From: an uncultured candidate division Zixibacteria bacterium
GTDB taxonomy: Bacteria; Zixibacteria; MSB-5A5; SM1-73
NCBI GenBank assembly: GCA_903908285.1
Contig: CAIVRH010000033.1
Location: forward strand, 1 to 64,000
Direction of reading: 5' to 3'
Length of the DNA: 64,000 bases
Part shown: positions 41,098 through 51,601 of the stretch, piece after piece
How the letters are laid out: every line of letters begins with the position of its first letter
How positions within the stretch are numbered: position 1 is the stretch's first letter
Made by a program: the position numbers and the translations under genes
The notes under the pieces: model-generated
Databases searched by the model: none
Told to the model about the DNA's origin: nothing
What the model saw: only the letters and a program-made list of their open reading frames with translations

Positions 41098-43350
41098 TCA
41101 CAATCTAAGGATATCTAATGGATTCAGGATCAAGACTACGTCGCCATTGCCCAAAATTGTAGCTCCGGAAAAGCCACGGGATTGAGCCAATAAATTTTCC
41201 AACGGTTTTATCACGATCTCCTCTTTTTCACGGATAGCGTCAACCATCAAACCCAAATTGGTGCCGTTTTCACCAATGATCACCACCGGGATCTCTTCGC
41301 TCTCCATTTTTCCGGATGGAATTTTCAGAAGACGGGTGAGTTCAATGATTCTCAAGGTCTGGTCCCGAACTACGATCACTTTTTTCCCGTTGATGGTTTT
41401 TATATCTTGGGCCAGCACTGTCAGAGTCTCCTGTACCGCAGTCAAAGGTAAAGCGAAAATCATTTCGCCAGATTCAATCATCAACACATCTATCACCGCC
41501 AGGGTCAAAGGCAGCCTTAACGAGAATTTGGTTCCCTCGCCCACTTTGGTGGTGGTAAGGATTTGGCCATTCAAGCTCTGGATGTTGCGTTTTACCACGT
41601 CCATTCCAACTCCCCGACCCGAGGTGCCGGTAACCTGTTTGGCGGTACTAAATCCGGGTGCGAATATCAGATCCAAAGCTTGAGCCTCATCCAGCATTTC
41701 CGCATCCTCCTGAGTCAACATACCTTTTTCTACCGCTTTCCTCTTAACCAGATCAGCATCTATCCCTTGCCCATCATCCTCAACTTCCACCACTACATTG
41801 TGCCCCTCATGAAATGCCCGGATGGCTATAATCCCTTGAGCCGGTTTTTCCAGTTTTTCTCTTTCTTGGGGCATCTCAATTCCATGATCCACCGAATTTC
41901 TTATCAGATGAATGAGGGGATCACCGATCTTCTCTATCACGGTTTTGTCCACCTCGGTTTTGCCGCCGAAGATATCAAGATCGATCTTCTTGCCCTTTTC
42001 CCGCGACAGGTCTCTAACCATACGGGGAAACTTCTGAAATACCGTGTTTATCGGCAGCATGCGCACCTTCATTATGGTGGCTTGCAAGTCGTTGGATATT
42101 TGAGTTAGAGAGCTGGTGGCACTCTTCAGTTGAGCCTGGAGATAGGTAACATCCTCTCCATGTTTCGATTTCCGAGTAAGGAGAGAAAAACGGTTGCGGT
42201 TGATGATCAATTCGCCTATCAAGTTCATCAAATGGTCCAGCTTGGATTCATCCACCCGGATAGTGTGTTCCGCCAAAACCCCCTTTTCTGCTCTTAAGTT
42301 CACCTGATTATTCAAAGCCTCCTTGAGTTCCTCCCGGGTGATCTTCCTCTGGTCCACCAAAATCTCACCCAGAGGCTTTTGGGATTGAAGAGCGGATTTG
42401 AGATCTTTTGGATCGATTTTTCCGGAAGTTACCAGGATGTCTCCCAAGCGGCTAGATTCAGGTTCTTTTTTGCCGGCGCAGGACAGACTAGATAAAAGAG
42501 GTTTGATGTCGGTTTCGTCTGTCTTCGCCCCGGGATTTTCCGTCTCTCTTTTTACCGCATCATAGGCTTGGACCAGCAGTTCCACCAAAGGCGGAGAAAG
42601 CTTGATTTCATCGGTTCGCAGTTTTTCTATCAATTCCTGCTCCTGGTCCAATAGGTTTACGATTCGCTCCAATTTTACGTAGGAACTGGAATTACGCAGG
42701 CTGCGGATGGCTCTGATATATGTATCCCAACCGGTCGGTGTGATTTCCCCCGTTTTCACCTGTTCTATGGAATCATTCATCAGATCCAGGTATTGTCTGG
42801 AGGCGGCTAGGAATGCTTCCATTTCCGGATCCGATTCTGCCTTCCTATCGGGCTCGGTTATTTTAATTTGTCCCAGCTTCATCCCCGTTTCTTCCCCATA
42901 CGCTTCGACGGTTTTCCTGTTTTGGGGTGAGTCACCTAACCTCAGAAATGATTCTTCGATTTGGCGGATTTTATTATTTATGGGGAGGTCAGTCTCCTCC
43001 GAGTCAGAGCTCCCCCCTCCCGATATATCATCCACCAATTCTCCCAAGATGTCTTTACCCTCCAGGATTAAGTCGATTATCTCCGGATTAGCTTTAGTTT
43101 TTTTCTTTCGCAGTTTATCCAAGATGTTCTCCAGTTTATGGCTCAAGTCGGCGATCCTGGCAAATCCCAGAAACGAAGCGGCTCCCTTGATGCTATGCAT
43201 ACTGCGAAAGATATCATTTAAAAGCTCCTGGTTATCCGGATTGTTTTCCAGCTTCAATAAATTAGGCTCAACGCTTTCCAGATGATCTTTGGCTTCCAGG
43301 ATGAACCCTTTTATCACCTCCGGATCTGAAAATATATTGTTCTCGTTCAT
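41098..43350 (-). CDS. cheA: Chemotaxis histidine kinase CheA with extra HPt-like domain and two MshEN-like motifs
   Basis: The 750-residue protein starts at ATG 43350. Order of parts: HPt domain 1-110 with phospho-His52 in SMHSIKGAASF; a second helical domain (about 175-270) that looks HPt-like but has RSLRNSSSYV in place of the His motif; two short repeats RLGDILVTSGKIDPKDLKSA (301-320) and PLGEILVDQRKITREELKEA (326-345), matching the PilB N-terminal motif; dimerisation (VDESKLDHLMNLIGELI), HATPase with NSVDHGIE, DDGQGID, GRGVGMDVV; and a C-terminal CheW-like domain. It phosphorylates CheY and CheB in response to the receptor. The PilB-like motifs suggest a link to the pilus machine or a shared ligand. 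Confidence 0.93.
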   Translation of the reverse strand: MNENNIFSDPEVIKGFILEAKDHLESVEPNLLKLENNPDNQELLNDIFRSMHSIKGAASFLGFARIADLSHKLENILDKLRKKKTKANPEIIDLILEGKDILGELVDDISGGGSSDSEETDLPINNKIRQIEESFLRLGDSPQNRKTVEAYGEETGMKLGQIKITEPDRKAESDPEMEAFLAASRQYLDLMNDSIEQVKTGEITPTGWDTYIRAIRSLRNSSSYVKLERIVNLLDQEQELIEKLRTDEIKLSPPLVELLVQAYDAVKRETENPGAKTDETDIKPLLSSLSCAGKKEPESSRLGDILVTSGKIDPKDLKSALQSQKPLGEILVDQRKITREELKEALNNQVNLRAEKGVLAEHTIRVDESKLDHLMNLIGELIINRNRFSLLTRKSKHGEDVTYLQAQLKSATSSLTQISNDLQATIMKVRMLPINTVFQKFPRMVRDLSREKGKKIDLDIFGGKTEVDKTVIEKIGDPLIHLIRNSVDHGIEMPQEREKLEKPAQGIIAIRAFHEGHNVVVEVEDDGQGIDADLVKRKAVEKGMLTQEDAEMLDEAQALDLIFAPGFSTAKQVTGTSGRGVGMDVVKRNIQSLNGQILTTTKVGEGTKFSLRLPLTLAVIDVLMIESGEMIFALPLTAVQETLTVLAQDIKTINGKKVIVVRDQTLRIIELTRLLKIPSGKMESEEIPVVIIGENGTNLGLMVDAIREKEEIVIKPLENLLAQSRGFSGATILGNGDVVLILNPLDILRL

Positions 43351-43384
43351 GTTAAGTTATCCATCCTCCGTGAAGGTTTGTGCG

Positions 43385-43765
43385 TTACTTGGCCTCTCCC
43401 AAAAGCATCTTGATATTGGCTGCCAGGTTCTCCGGCTTGATGGGCTTGACCATATACATGTTAGCCCCAGCCTTCAAACCTTCTTTCCGGTCCTCTTCCT
43501 CTTGTTCGCTGGTTACCATGATTATGGGAAAATTGCGAAATGTTTCTTGCTCCCGCAGTTTGCGAACCAGGGAGAGTCCATCCATTCTGGGCATATTTAT
43601 GTCCGCTACCAAAAGGGCAAATTTGTCCGGATTTTCAAAAAGCTTTTCTAAAGCCTCCACCCCGTTTTCCGCAGTTTCAACCTCAAAGCCCTGAGCTTTT
43701 AAAACGAAACTCTGCAAATGCCGTATGGTGGCAGAATCTTCCACCATCAAAATGGTTCTAGCCAC
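43385..43765 (-). CDS. CheY-type response regulator
   Basis: GTG 43765 follows AAGGAGG by five bases, so it is preferred to the upstream frame start at 43795. The 126-residue protein is a bare receiver: LMVEDSATIR with the acidic pair, phospho-acceptor Asp55 in VADINMPRMDG, Thr/Ser switch in IIMVTSEQ, and Lys in YMVKPIKP. No output domain is present, so it works by protein contact, probably with pilus motors or other regulators. It lies 34 bases before cheA and 43 bases after cheR. Confidence 0.92.
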   Translation of the reverse strand: MARTILMVEDSATIRHLQSFVLKAQGFEVETAENGVEALEKLFENPDKFALLVADINMPRMDGLSLVRKLREQETFRNFPIIMVTSEQEEEDRKEGLKAGANMYMVKPIKPENLAANIKMLLGEAK

Positions 43766-43808
43766 AAGCACCTCCTTTTTTATTTGTGTCTTCAAAGGAT
43801 TTTAGCTG

Positions 43809-44633
43809 CTACTCCTTCACATAGACCGTACCGTTTTTGAGCCGCACCAGCTTAAAAGCAGCACTCAGACGAGACATGCTTTCTGAATGACCGAGAAAGA
43901 TATATCCTCCAGGTTTAAGGCTGTCGTAAAAACCGTTTACCACCTGCCGGGCCGAATCCAAGTCGAAATATATTAAAACATTTCTACAGAAAATTATATC
44001 CATATCCCGGAAGGTGGTCATCTTGATCTTATCGATTAAATTGAGATACCCAAAATTCACCATCCTCCTCACCTCCGGTTTAACCATGAAAAAACCGTTG
44101 GAGTAGGTAAAATGGGTCATAAGATACTGGGGGGGCACATCCTTGATAGATCTGGAGCCATAAATTCCCTTGCGGCATTCCTCCAAAGCCTCCCGGTCGA
44201 TATCCGTCGCCAGTATTTGGATATTCCAATTCTGTAAATCTTTCAGTTTATCCCGCACCAGCATCGCCAAGGTATAGGGTTCTTCACCGGTAGAACACCC
44301 CGCACTCCAGATATTAAATTCCTTGTGGGTATCATTCTTGTGTCGAATCAGCTCAGGCAATACTTCGTCGGAAAAAGTCTGCAGTTGAGGTAGATTTCTG
44401 AAAAAATAGGTTTCATTGGTGGTAAGCAGGTTAACGAGATTATCCAGCTCTCCCACTCTTAATCCGAATTTTAAGATTCTATAATATTCCGAAGCAGTAT
44501 CGCAGCTAACCTCTTTGACCCTTTTATCTACCCGCATATCAAACAAGTATTTCTTTTTATCTTCAAAAAACAGACCGGTTCTCTGGTTCACATAGTCCCT
44601 GAGCAACAAAAAATCTCCATTTGAGATTTCCAT
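43809..44633 (-). CDS. cheR: Chemoreceptor glutamate methyltransferase CheR
   Basis: The 274-residue protein starts at ATG 44633 after AAGGAG. N-terminal helical domain (1-75) binds receptor helices. The methyltransferase domain has FFRNLPQ, the SAM motif NIWSAGCSTGEEPYTLAML (about 108-126), ILATDIDREALEECRKGIYG, and DIIFCRNVLIYFD (about 205). It methylates glutamates on the chemoreceptor, countered by CheB encoded two genes upstream in the same direction. No TPR or extra domain is fused. Confidence 0.94.
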   Translation of the reverse strand: MEISNGDFLLLRDYVNQRTGLFFEDKKKYLFDMRVDKRVKEVSCDTASEYYRILKFGLRVGELDNLVNLLTTNETYFFRNLPQLQTFSDEVLPELIRHKNDTHKEFNIWSAGCSTGEEPYTLAMLVRDKLKDLQNWNIQILATDIDREALEECRKGIYGSRSIKDVPPQYLMTHFTYSNGFFMVKPEVRRMVNFGYLNLIDKIKMTTFRDMDIIFCRNVLIYFDLDSARQVVNGFYDSLKPGGYIFLGHSESMSRLSAAFKLVRLKNGTVYVKE

Positions 44634-44706
44634 TGTGACTCCTTGTGGCTAACGGTTGACTGCAACTTAAGAATACAATACAGCCATAGCGAACTCCCTT
44701 TTAGTG

Positions 44707-46614
44707 TCATGTTTCCATGGTTTGCAGGGCTTTCTCCGCAGCCCGGGACAGGCTTTCTTGTTTGGTATCCAGCATAGCCCTAAGCGGTTTTTGAGCTCTG
44801 GGATCTCCGATCTTTCCTAAAGCCTCGCATATGCAAATCTGCTGAACTAAATACCTTTGGGGGAGAATGGATATCAAGGCTTCGGTTACCTCCCGGTCTT
44901 CAAATTCTGCCAGTCTTTTTATAGTTTCGCAGCGAACCCCCATGTCTTGGTCGGAAAGACAGGCAATCAATGCGTGCTTGACATCATCTCCTCCTAAACG
45001 GTGTATAGTATTTACGGCTGCCATCCGCACTTCCGATTTTTCATCATGCAAGGCGTTGAGTAAAGAGTTTTTGACTTTAACTTCACCGAACCGTCCCAAA
45101 ACCTCTATAGCTGCTTTTCTGACTTTTGGATCGGGATCCTGTACTTTAAGTTCGATGTTTTCCAACACCTCCTGATCCTTTAAACCCTCTAATGCATAAA
45201 TGGTGGAGGTTCTGACTTCGGGAGACTTGCTGGCGAGCAGGGGGAGCAGATGGGTTTTGCTCTCTATGCTGTTAATCAAAGATAGGGTCATCTGAGCTGC
45301 CATTCTCACGTCGGCAGTTGACTCTTTCATCAGTTCCACCAGAGGTTTAATCGCCTTCTCATCCCCGATTTTTCCCAAGGATAAAGAGGCCGCACATCTC
45401 ACGCTTTTATCCGGATCATCCAAAAGGCGGATTAAGTAATCCACCGCTTTATGATCTCCGATATTCCCCAGGGAGCAAGCGGTTTTCTCCCTCACCTGAG
45501 AATCCCGGTGACCCAACAACTGGCACAGCTGGTTGACCGCTTTCGGGTCAGCAATGGAACCCAGTATCTGAACCAGACAGGTTAACTTTTCGGGATGGGC
45601 ATCCTCCAATGTATCCAGAAGTTGGTCCACCACCTTCTCACCTAAGTTCTCCAAACTCCTCTGGGCGGATTCTACCACGTCATTGTTCTGGTCATCTAAA
45701 AGAGCAATGAGAGAAGAAGCCGCTTTTTCGTATTGGAGTACCCCCAGAATTTCAGCAGCACTTCGCTTGATCTCCGAATCGATGTCAGAGAGGAACTTGG
45801 AGACCAATTCCACTTTGTTTTTTTCCGCAATCTGATGGTACACTTCCGGCCCGGCTTTGTCCCCCACCGCCTTCATGTTTTTGATGATCAGGCCGGTTAA
45901 AGGAGAATCACTATGTCGGTCCAGCAGCAACAGCAAGTATTCTACCGCACGTATATCCCCGATCAATCCCAGGGCGTTAACCACTGCATAGAGGAGAAGT
46001 TGATCTTCCTCCGGACCGATCCGGGTTAATGTTTCGATAGCTTTGGGATTACCGATTTTACCCAGACTCTCTGCGGCTATGCACTTCATCCACAGCTTAT
46101 CGGAAGTCTCGAATACTTTAATCAATGGATCCAATGCGTCTTCACCTTCCATAAAACCTAACGCCTCTGCCGCGGCAGTAGACACATTGACATTGGGGTC
46201 ATCCAGGGTGGCAATGAGAGGTCCAATCGCTTGCGGGTCTCCGATTATTCCTAAAGAATCGGCAGCAAACTTTCTTAAATCATGATCGCTATTTTCAAGC
46301 AGCGATACCAGATAGGGTACGGACATTTTCCCCAAGCTTTGCAAAAGCTCCATGGAAATATTGCGAACGCTGGCGTCGGGAGAACTCAGAAGACCAATTA
46401 AGCTGCTGACCACCTTTTCTCCCCCTATCTTCCTTAGGGCCGATGCTGCCGCCTCCTGCACCGCTTTCTTGTCGGAGAGGAGCGCCACCAGTGGTCCAAT
46501 AGCGTTATCCTTACCCAATTCCCCCAGTTCCTCAGCCGCCCCCCTTCGTACCGAAGGATCGGGATTATTCAATTTCTCGATCAATTCATCCAGTTTTTCT
46601 TGAGTTTGTATCAT
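44707..46614 (-). CDS. HEAT-repeat scaffold protein
   Basis: ATG 46614 after GGAGG opens a 635-residue protein made almost wholly of about 20 HEAT/PBS-lyase-like repeats of 30-31 residues (for example VRRGAAEELGELGKDNAIGP, VRCAASLSLGKIGDEKAIKP). These form a right-handed alpha solenoid for protein binding. It has no enzyme motif, signal or membrane segment. It lies between cheB and cheR with short gaps, so it is probably part of the chemosensory pathway as scaffold or adaptor; HEAT proteins beside che genes are known from other phyla, but the partner here is unknown. Confidence 0.88.
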   Translation of the reverse strand: MIQTQEKLDELIEKLNNPDPSVRRGAAEELGELGKDNAIGPLVALLSDKKAVQEAAASALRKIGGEKVVSSLIGLLSSPDASVRNISMELLQSLGKMSVPYLVSLLENSDHDLRKFAADSLGIIGDPQAIGPLIATLDDPNVNVSTAAAEALGFMEGEDALDPLIKVFETSDKLWMKCIAAESLGKIGNPKAIETLTRIGPEEDQLLLYAVVNALGLIGDIRAVEYLLLLLDRHSDSPLTGLIIKNMKAVGDKAGPEVYHQIAEKNKVELVSKFLSDIDSEIKRSAAEILGVLQYEKAASSLIALLDDQNNDVVESAQRSLENLGEKVVDQLLDTLEDAHPEKLTCLVQILGSIADPKAVNQLCQLLGHRDSQVREKTACSLGNIGDHKAVDYLIRLLDDPDKSVRCAASLSLGKIGDEKAIKPLVELMKESTADVRMAAQMTLSLINSIESKTHLLPLLASKSPEVRTSTIYALEGLKDQEVLENIELKVQDPDPKVRKAAIEVLGRFGEVKVKNSLLNALHDEKSEVRMAAVNTIHRLGGDDVKHALIACLSDQDMGVRCETIKRLAEFEDREVTEALISILPQRYLVQQICICEALGKIGDPRAQKPLRAMLDTKQESLSRAAEKALQTMET

Positions 46615-46636
46615 TTTTTACCTCCGGGCTATAGGC

Positions 46637-47737
46637 TCAAGATAGTTCCGTTATCCGTTTATTTTTATATTCCAAAGCCTGCATGATGGCAGAAGGGATT
46701 TCGTGCAGCGGCCGGATAGTATCCACACAATTGGCTTGAATGGCGGAATTAGGCATTCCGAAAATGACGGAGGAATTCTCATCCTGGGCTATGGTTCTTC
46801 CCCCCTTACTTTTTATCATTTTCATCCCCGCTGTTCCGTCGTTTCCCATACCCGTCATGATTACCCCGACGGTATTTTTACCATACAGTTTTGCTGCGGA
46901 GATCATCATCACGTCTACCGACGGTTTGTTGGAGGCATTACCAGGTTCGCTGCTAATATGAGTAATGGCCCCTTCCCCTAATCCTCTTTTGGCTACCGAC
47001 AGGTGAATACCCCCGGGGGCGACATAGACTTTTCCGGATTGAACCACCTCCCCTGATTTGGCCTCTTCCACCTTGATTCGGCAGATGGAATTTAAGCGGT
47101 CGGCAAAGCTCTTGGTGAATCCTGAAGGCATATGTTGAACCAAGAATACCGGGGCAGGAAAATCGGCCGGAAGCAAGGGGAGCATATCTATTAACGACTG
47201 GGGTCCCCCGGTGGAAATGCCGATGACCACTGCTTTTCCGAGTTTGGTATCCGGTTCCGGCAAGGGCCAAGTTTCCTCCTGGGCGAGTAAATGGATGGTC
47301 CGGATGGATTTTCTCACTTTCAGCTTGGCCGGGTTCACTAAAGCCGCATCCTTGACTTTTGATATTATCTTTTGTGCCTGTCTCTCGATGTCCAAGGAGA
47401 TGGTGCCGGATGGTTTCGGAACGAAATCGATGGCTCCCAGCTCCAAGCATTCGACGGTGGTTTCGGCTCCTTCCTGGGTAAGAGAGCTTATTATAACCAC
47501 GGGAAGAGGATGATCATGCATGATATGCTGCAGGGCGGTTATTCCATCCATCCCCGACATCTCTACATCCAAGGTTACCACATCCGGTTTTAAGCCTGCT
47601 ATTTTTTTTAAAGCAAAAGCACCGTCCGGGGCGGTCCCGATCACTTCAATGGCTGGATCCGATTCCAGTATTTTTGAGAGCAGCTTGCGCATCAGGGCTG
47701 AATCGTCCACTACCAACACCTTGATTTTATTATCCAT
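46637..47737 (-). CDS. cheB: Chemotaxis response regulator / protein-glutamate methylesterase CheB
   Basis: ATG 47737 follows GGGGAG with six-base spacing; the upstream ATG at 47758 lacks a site. The 366-residue protein has a receiver with Asp57 in VVTLDVEMSGMDG, a linker, and the methylesterase domain with Ser175 in GISTGGP, His202 in VQHMPSGF, and Asp in GMGNDGTAGM, the catalytic triad. It demethylates or deamidates receptor glutamates when phosphorylated by CheA. A TATAAT box on the minus strand (47875-47880) may belong to its promoter, but the -35 is weak. Confidence 0.94.
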   Translation of the reverse strand: MDNKIKVLVVDDSALMRKLLSKILESDPAIEVIGTAPDGAFALKKIAGLKPDVVTLDVEMSGMDGITALQHIMHDHPLPVVIISSLTQEGAETTVECLELGAIDFVPKPSGTISLDIERQAQKIISKVKDAALVNPAKLKVRKSIRTIHLLAQEETWPLPEPDTKLGKAVVIGISTGGPQSLIDMLPLLPADFPAPVFLVQHMPSGFTKSFADRLNSICRIKVEEAKSGEVVQSGKVYVAPGGIHLSVAKRGLGEGAITHISSEPGNASNKPSVDVMMISAAKLYGKNTVGVIMTGMGNDGTAGMKMIKSKGGRTIAQDENSSVIFGMPNSAIQANCVDTIRPLHEIPSAIMQALEYKNKRITELS

Positions 47738-48337
47738 GCAATTCTCCCCGCAAAACATATGAAAATCGATGCAAACGTCGACTTATTTGATTAGAGAATC
47801 ATATAAACCACAGGGCTCTAACTGGTTTTAACTGGCTTCCTACTCCTACATCCGAATGGATTAGGCTTAGGCAAATTATACCACACTAGATTCGATTCAA
47901 TTGAGATTTGAATCGATCTGAAGGGCCGTTAAAAGAAAAACTTTGAGGTGAGATTAATTCCTGCTTACGGACATTACAACTTTTTCCGCAGGATTGGATA
48001 TTAAGCCACTTATATCCCCTGTTTCAATTGGCGCAAACACATAGATCCATCAGGGTTTTGTCATCTCCAGGCTGGAATTGATACCATCGGATTATGGTCT
48101 GAGAAAACAAACTCCCGATGTCACCATGGATCATTTTCAAATCTTTTTCCATCATCAAAGTGAATTCTGGGGACATTTGTGACACCGTACATTCCACCCC
48201 AAATTATTTCAATACTGGTTGAAGTTTTATCCCCCGCTGAGTTAAATTTCGTTTCGGTTTGGTCTTCCCCCGTATGGCATTGTGCTTAAAAGATAGCCAG
48301 CCTAACGGCTGACGAAGCCGAGCCAACAGTGCACCTT

Positions 48338-48384
48338 CAGTTTCGGGGATCCCGGTTAGTCATAACCCAAAATCCCCGAAACTG
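48338..48384. other. Inverted repeat CAGTTTCGGGGAT ... ATCCCCGAAACTG
   Basis: A 13-bp perfect stem with a 21-nt loop lies 112 bases beyond the chemoreceptor stop. There is no T-tract on the minus strand after it, so it is either a terminator of unusual kind, an mRNA end stabiliser or an operator. The remaining 47738-48337 contains only the weak -10 noted for cheB and an AGCC-cta-GGCT small palindrome near 48296. Confidence 0.5.
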
Positions 48385-48495
48385 TAAATTGAATCGGCTC
48401 TTTGGACTCTGCATCGTCAGATAATTTGGTGCACTATTATGTCCCGGCCATCTCGATTTGGTGTTTCCTGAAAAGTTGGCTGGGGTTTTTTGCTT

Positions 48496-51400
48496 TTAAG
48501 TCAGTTTGAACTCTGCCACCATCTCCTGTAAGTGCTGAGCTTGCTGAGCCAAGTCTTTGACCGCTTCTCGTGACTGCTTGGCACCAGCTGCATTCTCCTG
48601 AGCCACCTGGTTTATGTCCGCTACTGCTTTGCTGACCTCCCCGGCGCCGGTGGATTGTTCTTCCATAGCGGTGCTTATCTCGGCGGTGATCTTGTTTAAA
48701 CCCTCCATAGCCCGAGCTATCTCTGAAGCACCCTTAGCCTGTTCCTCGGTGGCTGTTCCGGTCTCGGAGGTCAAATTAGCGGCCTGATTGATCGACCCCA
48801 CCACCCGGTTGATCATCTCTGCCACCTGAGCGGAAAGTTTAACCCCTTCCCCGGCCCGGTGAGTGCTCTCCTTGATCAATCCGGTGATGTCCTTTGCCGC
48901 CTCGGCACTTCTTCCGGCTAAAGTCCTCACCTCATCCGCCACCACCGCGAAGCCCCGTCCCTGTTCTCCGGCTCTGGCTGCCTCGATGGCGGCATTTAAA
49001 GCCAGAAGATTGGTTTGCTCGGCTATGTCGGTGATTACTCCGATGATCTCACTGATCCTCTCTGCACTTTCCGAGATTCCTTTCATTCCTTTAACGGTCT
49101 CATCCACAGAGCCTTTTCCTTCGGAAGCGTTTTCGCGAGCCAATTGCGATACCTCATTGGCTTTTTTGGAGTTTTCCGCCACCTGCTTGATCGAAGCCGC
49201 CATCTCTTCCACTGAGGAGGAAGTTTGATTGACCGCAGAGGATTGATTCTCCACATTTTTAGCCACATTCTGGATGTTCCTGGTCATCTCCTCCACTGAG
49301 GATGAAACCTCTTCGGCGCTGGAGGCTAATGCCTCGGTACCTTTGGCGATCTGGTCGATGGTAGCGGACATCTCTTCGGAGGACGAAGACACTTTTTCCG
49401 CAGCGGATTGCGTTTCTTTCAATACCGCGGATAGATTTTCCGCCATCCGGTTGATGCTCTCTTTTATCCTGGCGTGGTCTCCTTTATAATCCCCCTTTAC
49501 CCGAGCGGTAAAGTCTTTGCTGGCAAATCTTTGCAAAATGTCCGCCGCTTCGTTTACTGGAGCCACCACCGCGTTCAAGGTGTCATTAATACCCTGGATC
49601 ACGTTTTTGAATCCGACGATATTATATTTTTCAGGTTTTCCCCTGGCATCCAGCTTTCCATTGATCGCGAATTGCGCCAGATCCTGAACTTCCCGAACTG
49701 CCATGTTTTCCTCGCTGATCTCGACCACCTGCTCCAGTGCGCCGATTACCTTACCCTTTTCATCCTTAATGGGTGCGGCAGTATAACGTATGGGCAGGTC
49801 GCCCCCCGGCAGTTTCGCTATGGTGTCTCCGGTGAACACACCATCTCTCTGCATCGCCTGAGCCAGACGACATTCCGAGGTGTTACAGTGCGAAGTGTTA
49901 AACAGGTTTGAACACTTTTTACCTATGCATTCTTGCTGAGTCATCTTAACCGTGGTGGCACCAGCCGGATTTATATATCTGATCACAAAATTACTGTCAA
50001 CCACCAGTACCGGTGTGGGGATCTTGTTTAAGAATTCTACCTTTTCCTGTGCGTCCTTTAATGCTTTATTAGTCTCATCCAGGCTCTTGCGGAGATTATC
50101 TTTCATAATAACCATGGCTTGACCCAGGACGTCATCAGCCGAAACCGCATTGACCTGGACATCCAGGTTACCTCGTCCCAATTCCTCCGCAGCCTCCACC
50201 TTCGTTTTTAAAGCCTGGATCATTTTACGGAAGGAGTCGGCCAGTTTGCCGGTTTCATCATGGGAATGATAATCGACAGTCTGGTTAATATCTCCGATGG
50301 AAAGCCGGTCCGCTACCTGGGTCATTTTCTCTAAAGGTTTGGAGAGTTTGCCACCCACAAAGAATGACAGAACCATTCCAATGCCCAAAAGGAAAAAACC
50401 ACCTACCAGGATCGTTTTAACCAGACCACCCAGAGCGGATCCCACCTTATTTCGAGCCTCATAGAAGTCATCCTCGTATGATCCCGCGCCAATAACCCAA
50501 TCCCACGGTTCGAAATAGGTGATAGCGGCTATCTTCGTCCTGGTTTTTGATTCACCCTGGTTTTTCCAGGGATATCTTTCAAAAGATACTTCACCTTTTC
50601 TCAAAGGAAGCGCTTTACTCACTATGGACTGGATGAAGAGGTTTCCACTTGCGTCCTTAGCTTCCCAGATGTCTTCACCGTCTCGCTCGCCACTTTTGGA
50701 GATGATATAATGTCCTTTTTGATCCCCCTCCCCACCCAACACATACACGTATCCACTCTTGCCCACCTTAGTGTTCAGGATGGCTTGGCGCAGGGTAGCC
50801 ACTGCCTCCTGCTTCACTCCCACGTAAAGCATTCCGATAACCCTGTTTTGATCGTCCCTTATCGGCTCGTAGGCTGTCACATACCAGGCATTCACCACAT
50901 ATGCCCGCCCATGGTAGGTTTCCCCGCGTAAGACTGTTGAAACCACCGGATTGGGTGTTCCATCCTGGTTGGTTGACGGGATATAAGAACCGATAGCCCG
51001 GGTCCGGTCCAGGTTCTCCACATTAGTGGCCACGCGCAACATATCCCCCTGTTCATTCATGCGCTGAAAAATAGTACAAGTTCCACCAGTCAAGCGTTTA
51101 ATTTCATCCACTACCGGTGAGGTGACCGCAAAGTCCCGATTCTGCTCCAGCCATTGCTTTCCAATACTCAGCTTAGGCAGGTTGACCGAAGTTGTGGCTT
51201 TGGTAAACTGATTGGTAGCCTGCCAGGTAGTCTGTACCCCGGTCAGCTCCACCTTCCCGTTGGAGCTTAGAATTTGCTTAGCTACCTTTAAATCGGCATC
51301 CACTTTTTGTTGCACCAAATCATTCGCGGTTTCGCACAGACTATAAATGTCCTTGGCAATTTGAGTTATATTTTCCCGGCCCAGGATATCCAACTCATTT

Positions 51401-51519
51401 CCCACCGATACATCCACCCGGTTTTTCTGAATCGCAGTCAGAATGGTCATCGCTAATATCGGCAGTAGGGTTGCACCTATGGCTAAACCTACTACTTTAT
51501 GCTTGATCATGAGTTTCAT
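48496..51519 (-). CDS. Methyl-accepting chemotaxis protein with Cache, HAMP and cysteine-bearing PAS domains
   Basis: ATG 51519 after GGGGGG opens 1007 residues. TM1 is at about 9-29. The periplasmic part (30-370) is a tandem Cache region (Cache3-Cache2 type: [57 protein letters not shown]). TM2 is about 377-398, followed by HAMP, then a PAS domain near 510-610 with [20 protein letters not shown], four cysteines that could bind a metal or sense redox state. The cytoplasmic signalling region has the conserved hairpin tip [21 protein letters not shown]. There is no C-terminal CheR-docking pentapeptide. It senses a small periplasmic ligand, perhaps supplied through the porin encoded upstream. 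Confidence 0.93.
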   Translation of the reverse strand: MKLMIKHKVVGLAIGATLLPILAMTILTAIQKNRVDVSVGNELDILGRENITQIAKDIYSLCETANDLVQQKVDADLKVAKQILSSNGKVELTGVQTTWQATNQFTKATTSVNLPKLSIGKQWLEQNRDFAVTSPVVDEIKRLTGGTCTIFQRMNEQGDMLRVATNVENLDRTRAIGSYIPSTNQDGTPNPVVSTVLRGETYHGRAYVVNAWYVTAYEPIRDDQNRVIGMLYVGVKQEAVATLRQAILNTKVGKSGYVYVLGGEGDQKGHYIISKSGERDGEDIWEAKDASGNLFIQSIVSKALPLRKGEVSFERYPWKNQGESKTRTKIAAITYFEPWDWVIGAGSYEDDFYEARNKVGSALGGLVKTILVGGFFLLGIGMVLSFFVGGKLSKPLEKMTQVADRLSIGDINQTVDYHSHDETGKLADSFRKMIQALKTKVEAAEELGRGNLDVQVNAVSADDVLGQAMVIMKDNLRKSLDETNKALKDAQEKVEFLNKIPTPVLVVDSNFVIRYINPAGATTVKMTQQECIGKKCSNLFNTSHCNTSECRLAQAMQRDGVFTGDTIAKLPGGDLPIRYTAAPIKDEKGKVIGALEQVVEISEENMAVREVQDLAQFAINGKLDARGKPEKYNIVGFKNVIQGINDTLNAVVAPVNEAADILQRFASKDFTARVKGDYKGDHARIKESINRMAENLSAVLKETQSAAEKVSSSSEEMSATIDQIAKGTEALASSAEEVSSSVEEMTRNIQNVAKNVENQSSAVNQTSSSVEEMAASIKQVAENSKKANEVSQLARENASEGKGSVDETVKGMKGISESAERISEIIGVITDIAEQTNLLALNAAIEAARAGEQGRGFAVVADEVRTLAGRSAEAAKDITGLIKESTHRAGEGVKLSAQVAEMINRVVGSINQAANLTSETGTATEEQAKGASEIARAMEGLNKITAEISTAMEEQSTGAGEVSKAVADINQVAQENAAGAKQSREAVKDLAQQAQHLQEMVAEFKLT

Positions 51520-51601
51520 AACTTACCCCCCTAAGTAAGATAAGGTTAACAGAATTTGATTGTCCCCCAAGACAATAACGACATGAGTGAATTCCTCATG
51601 T

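Noticed and set aside
48001-48060. Possible cyclic di-GMP riboswitch near GGCGCAAAC
   Set aside because: Only a short core-like string matches; the flanking helices of the GEMM class are not present.
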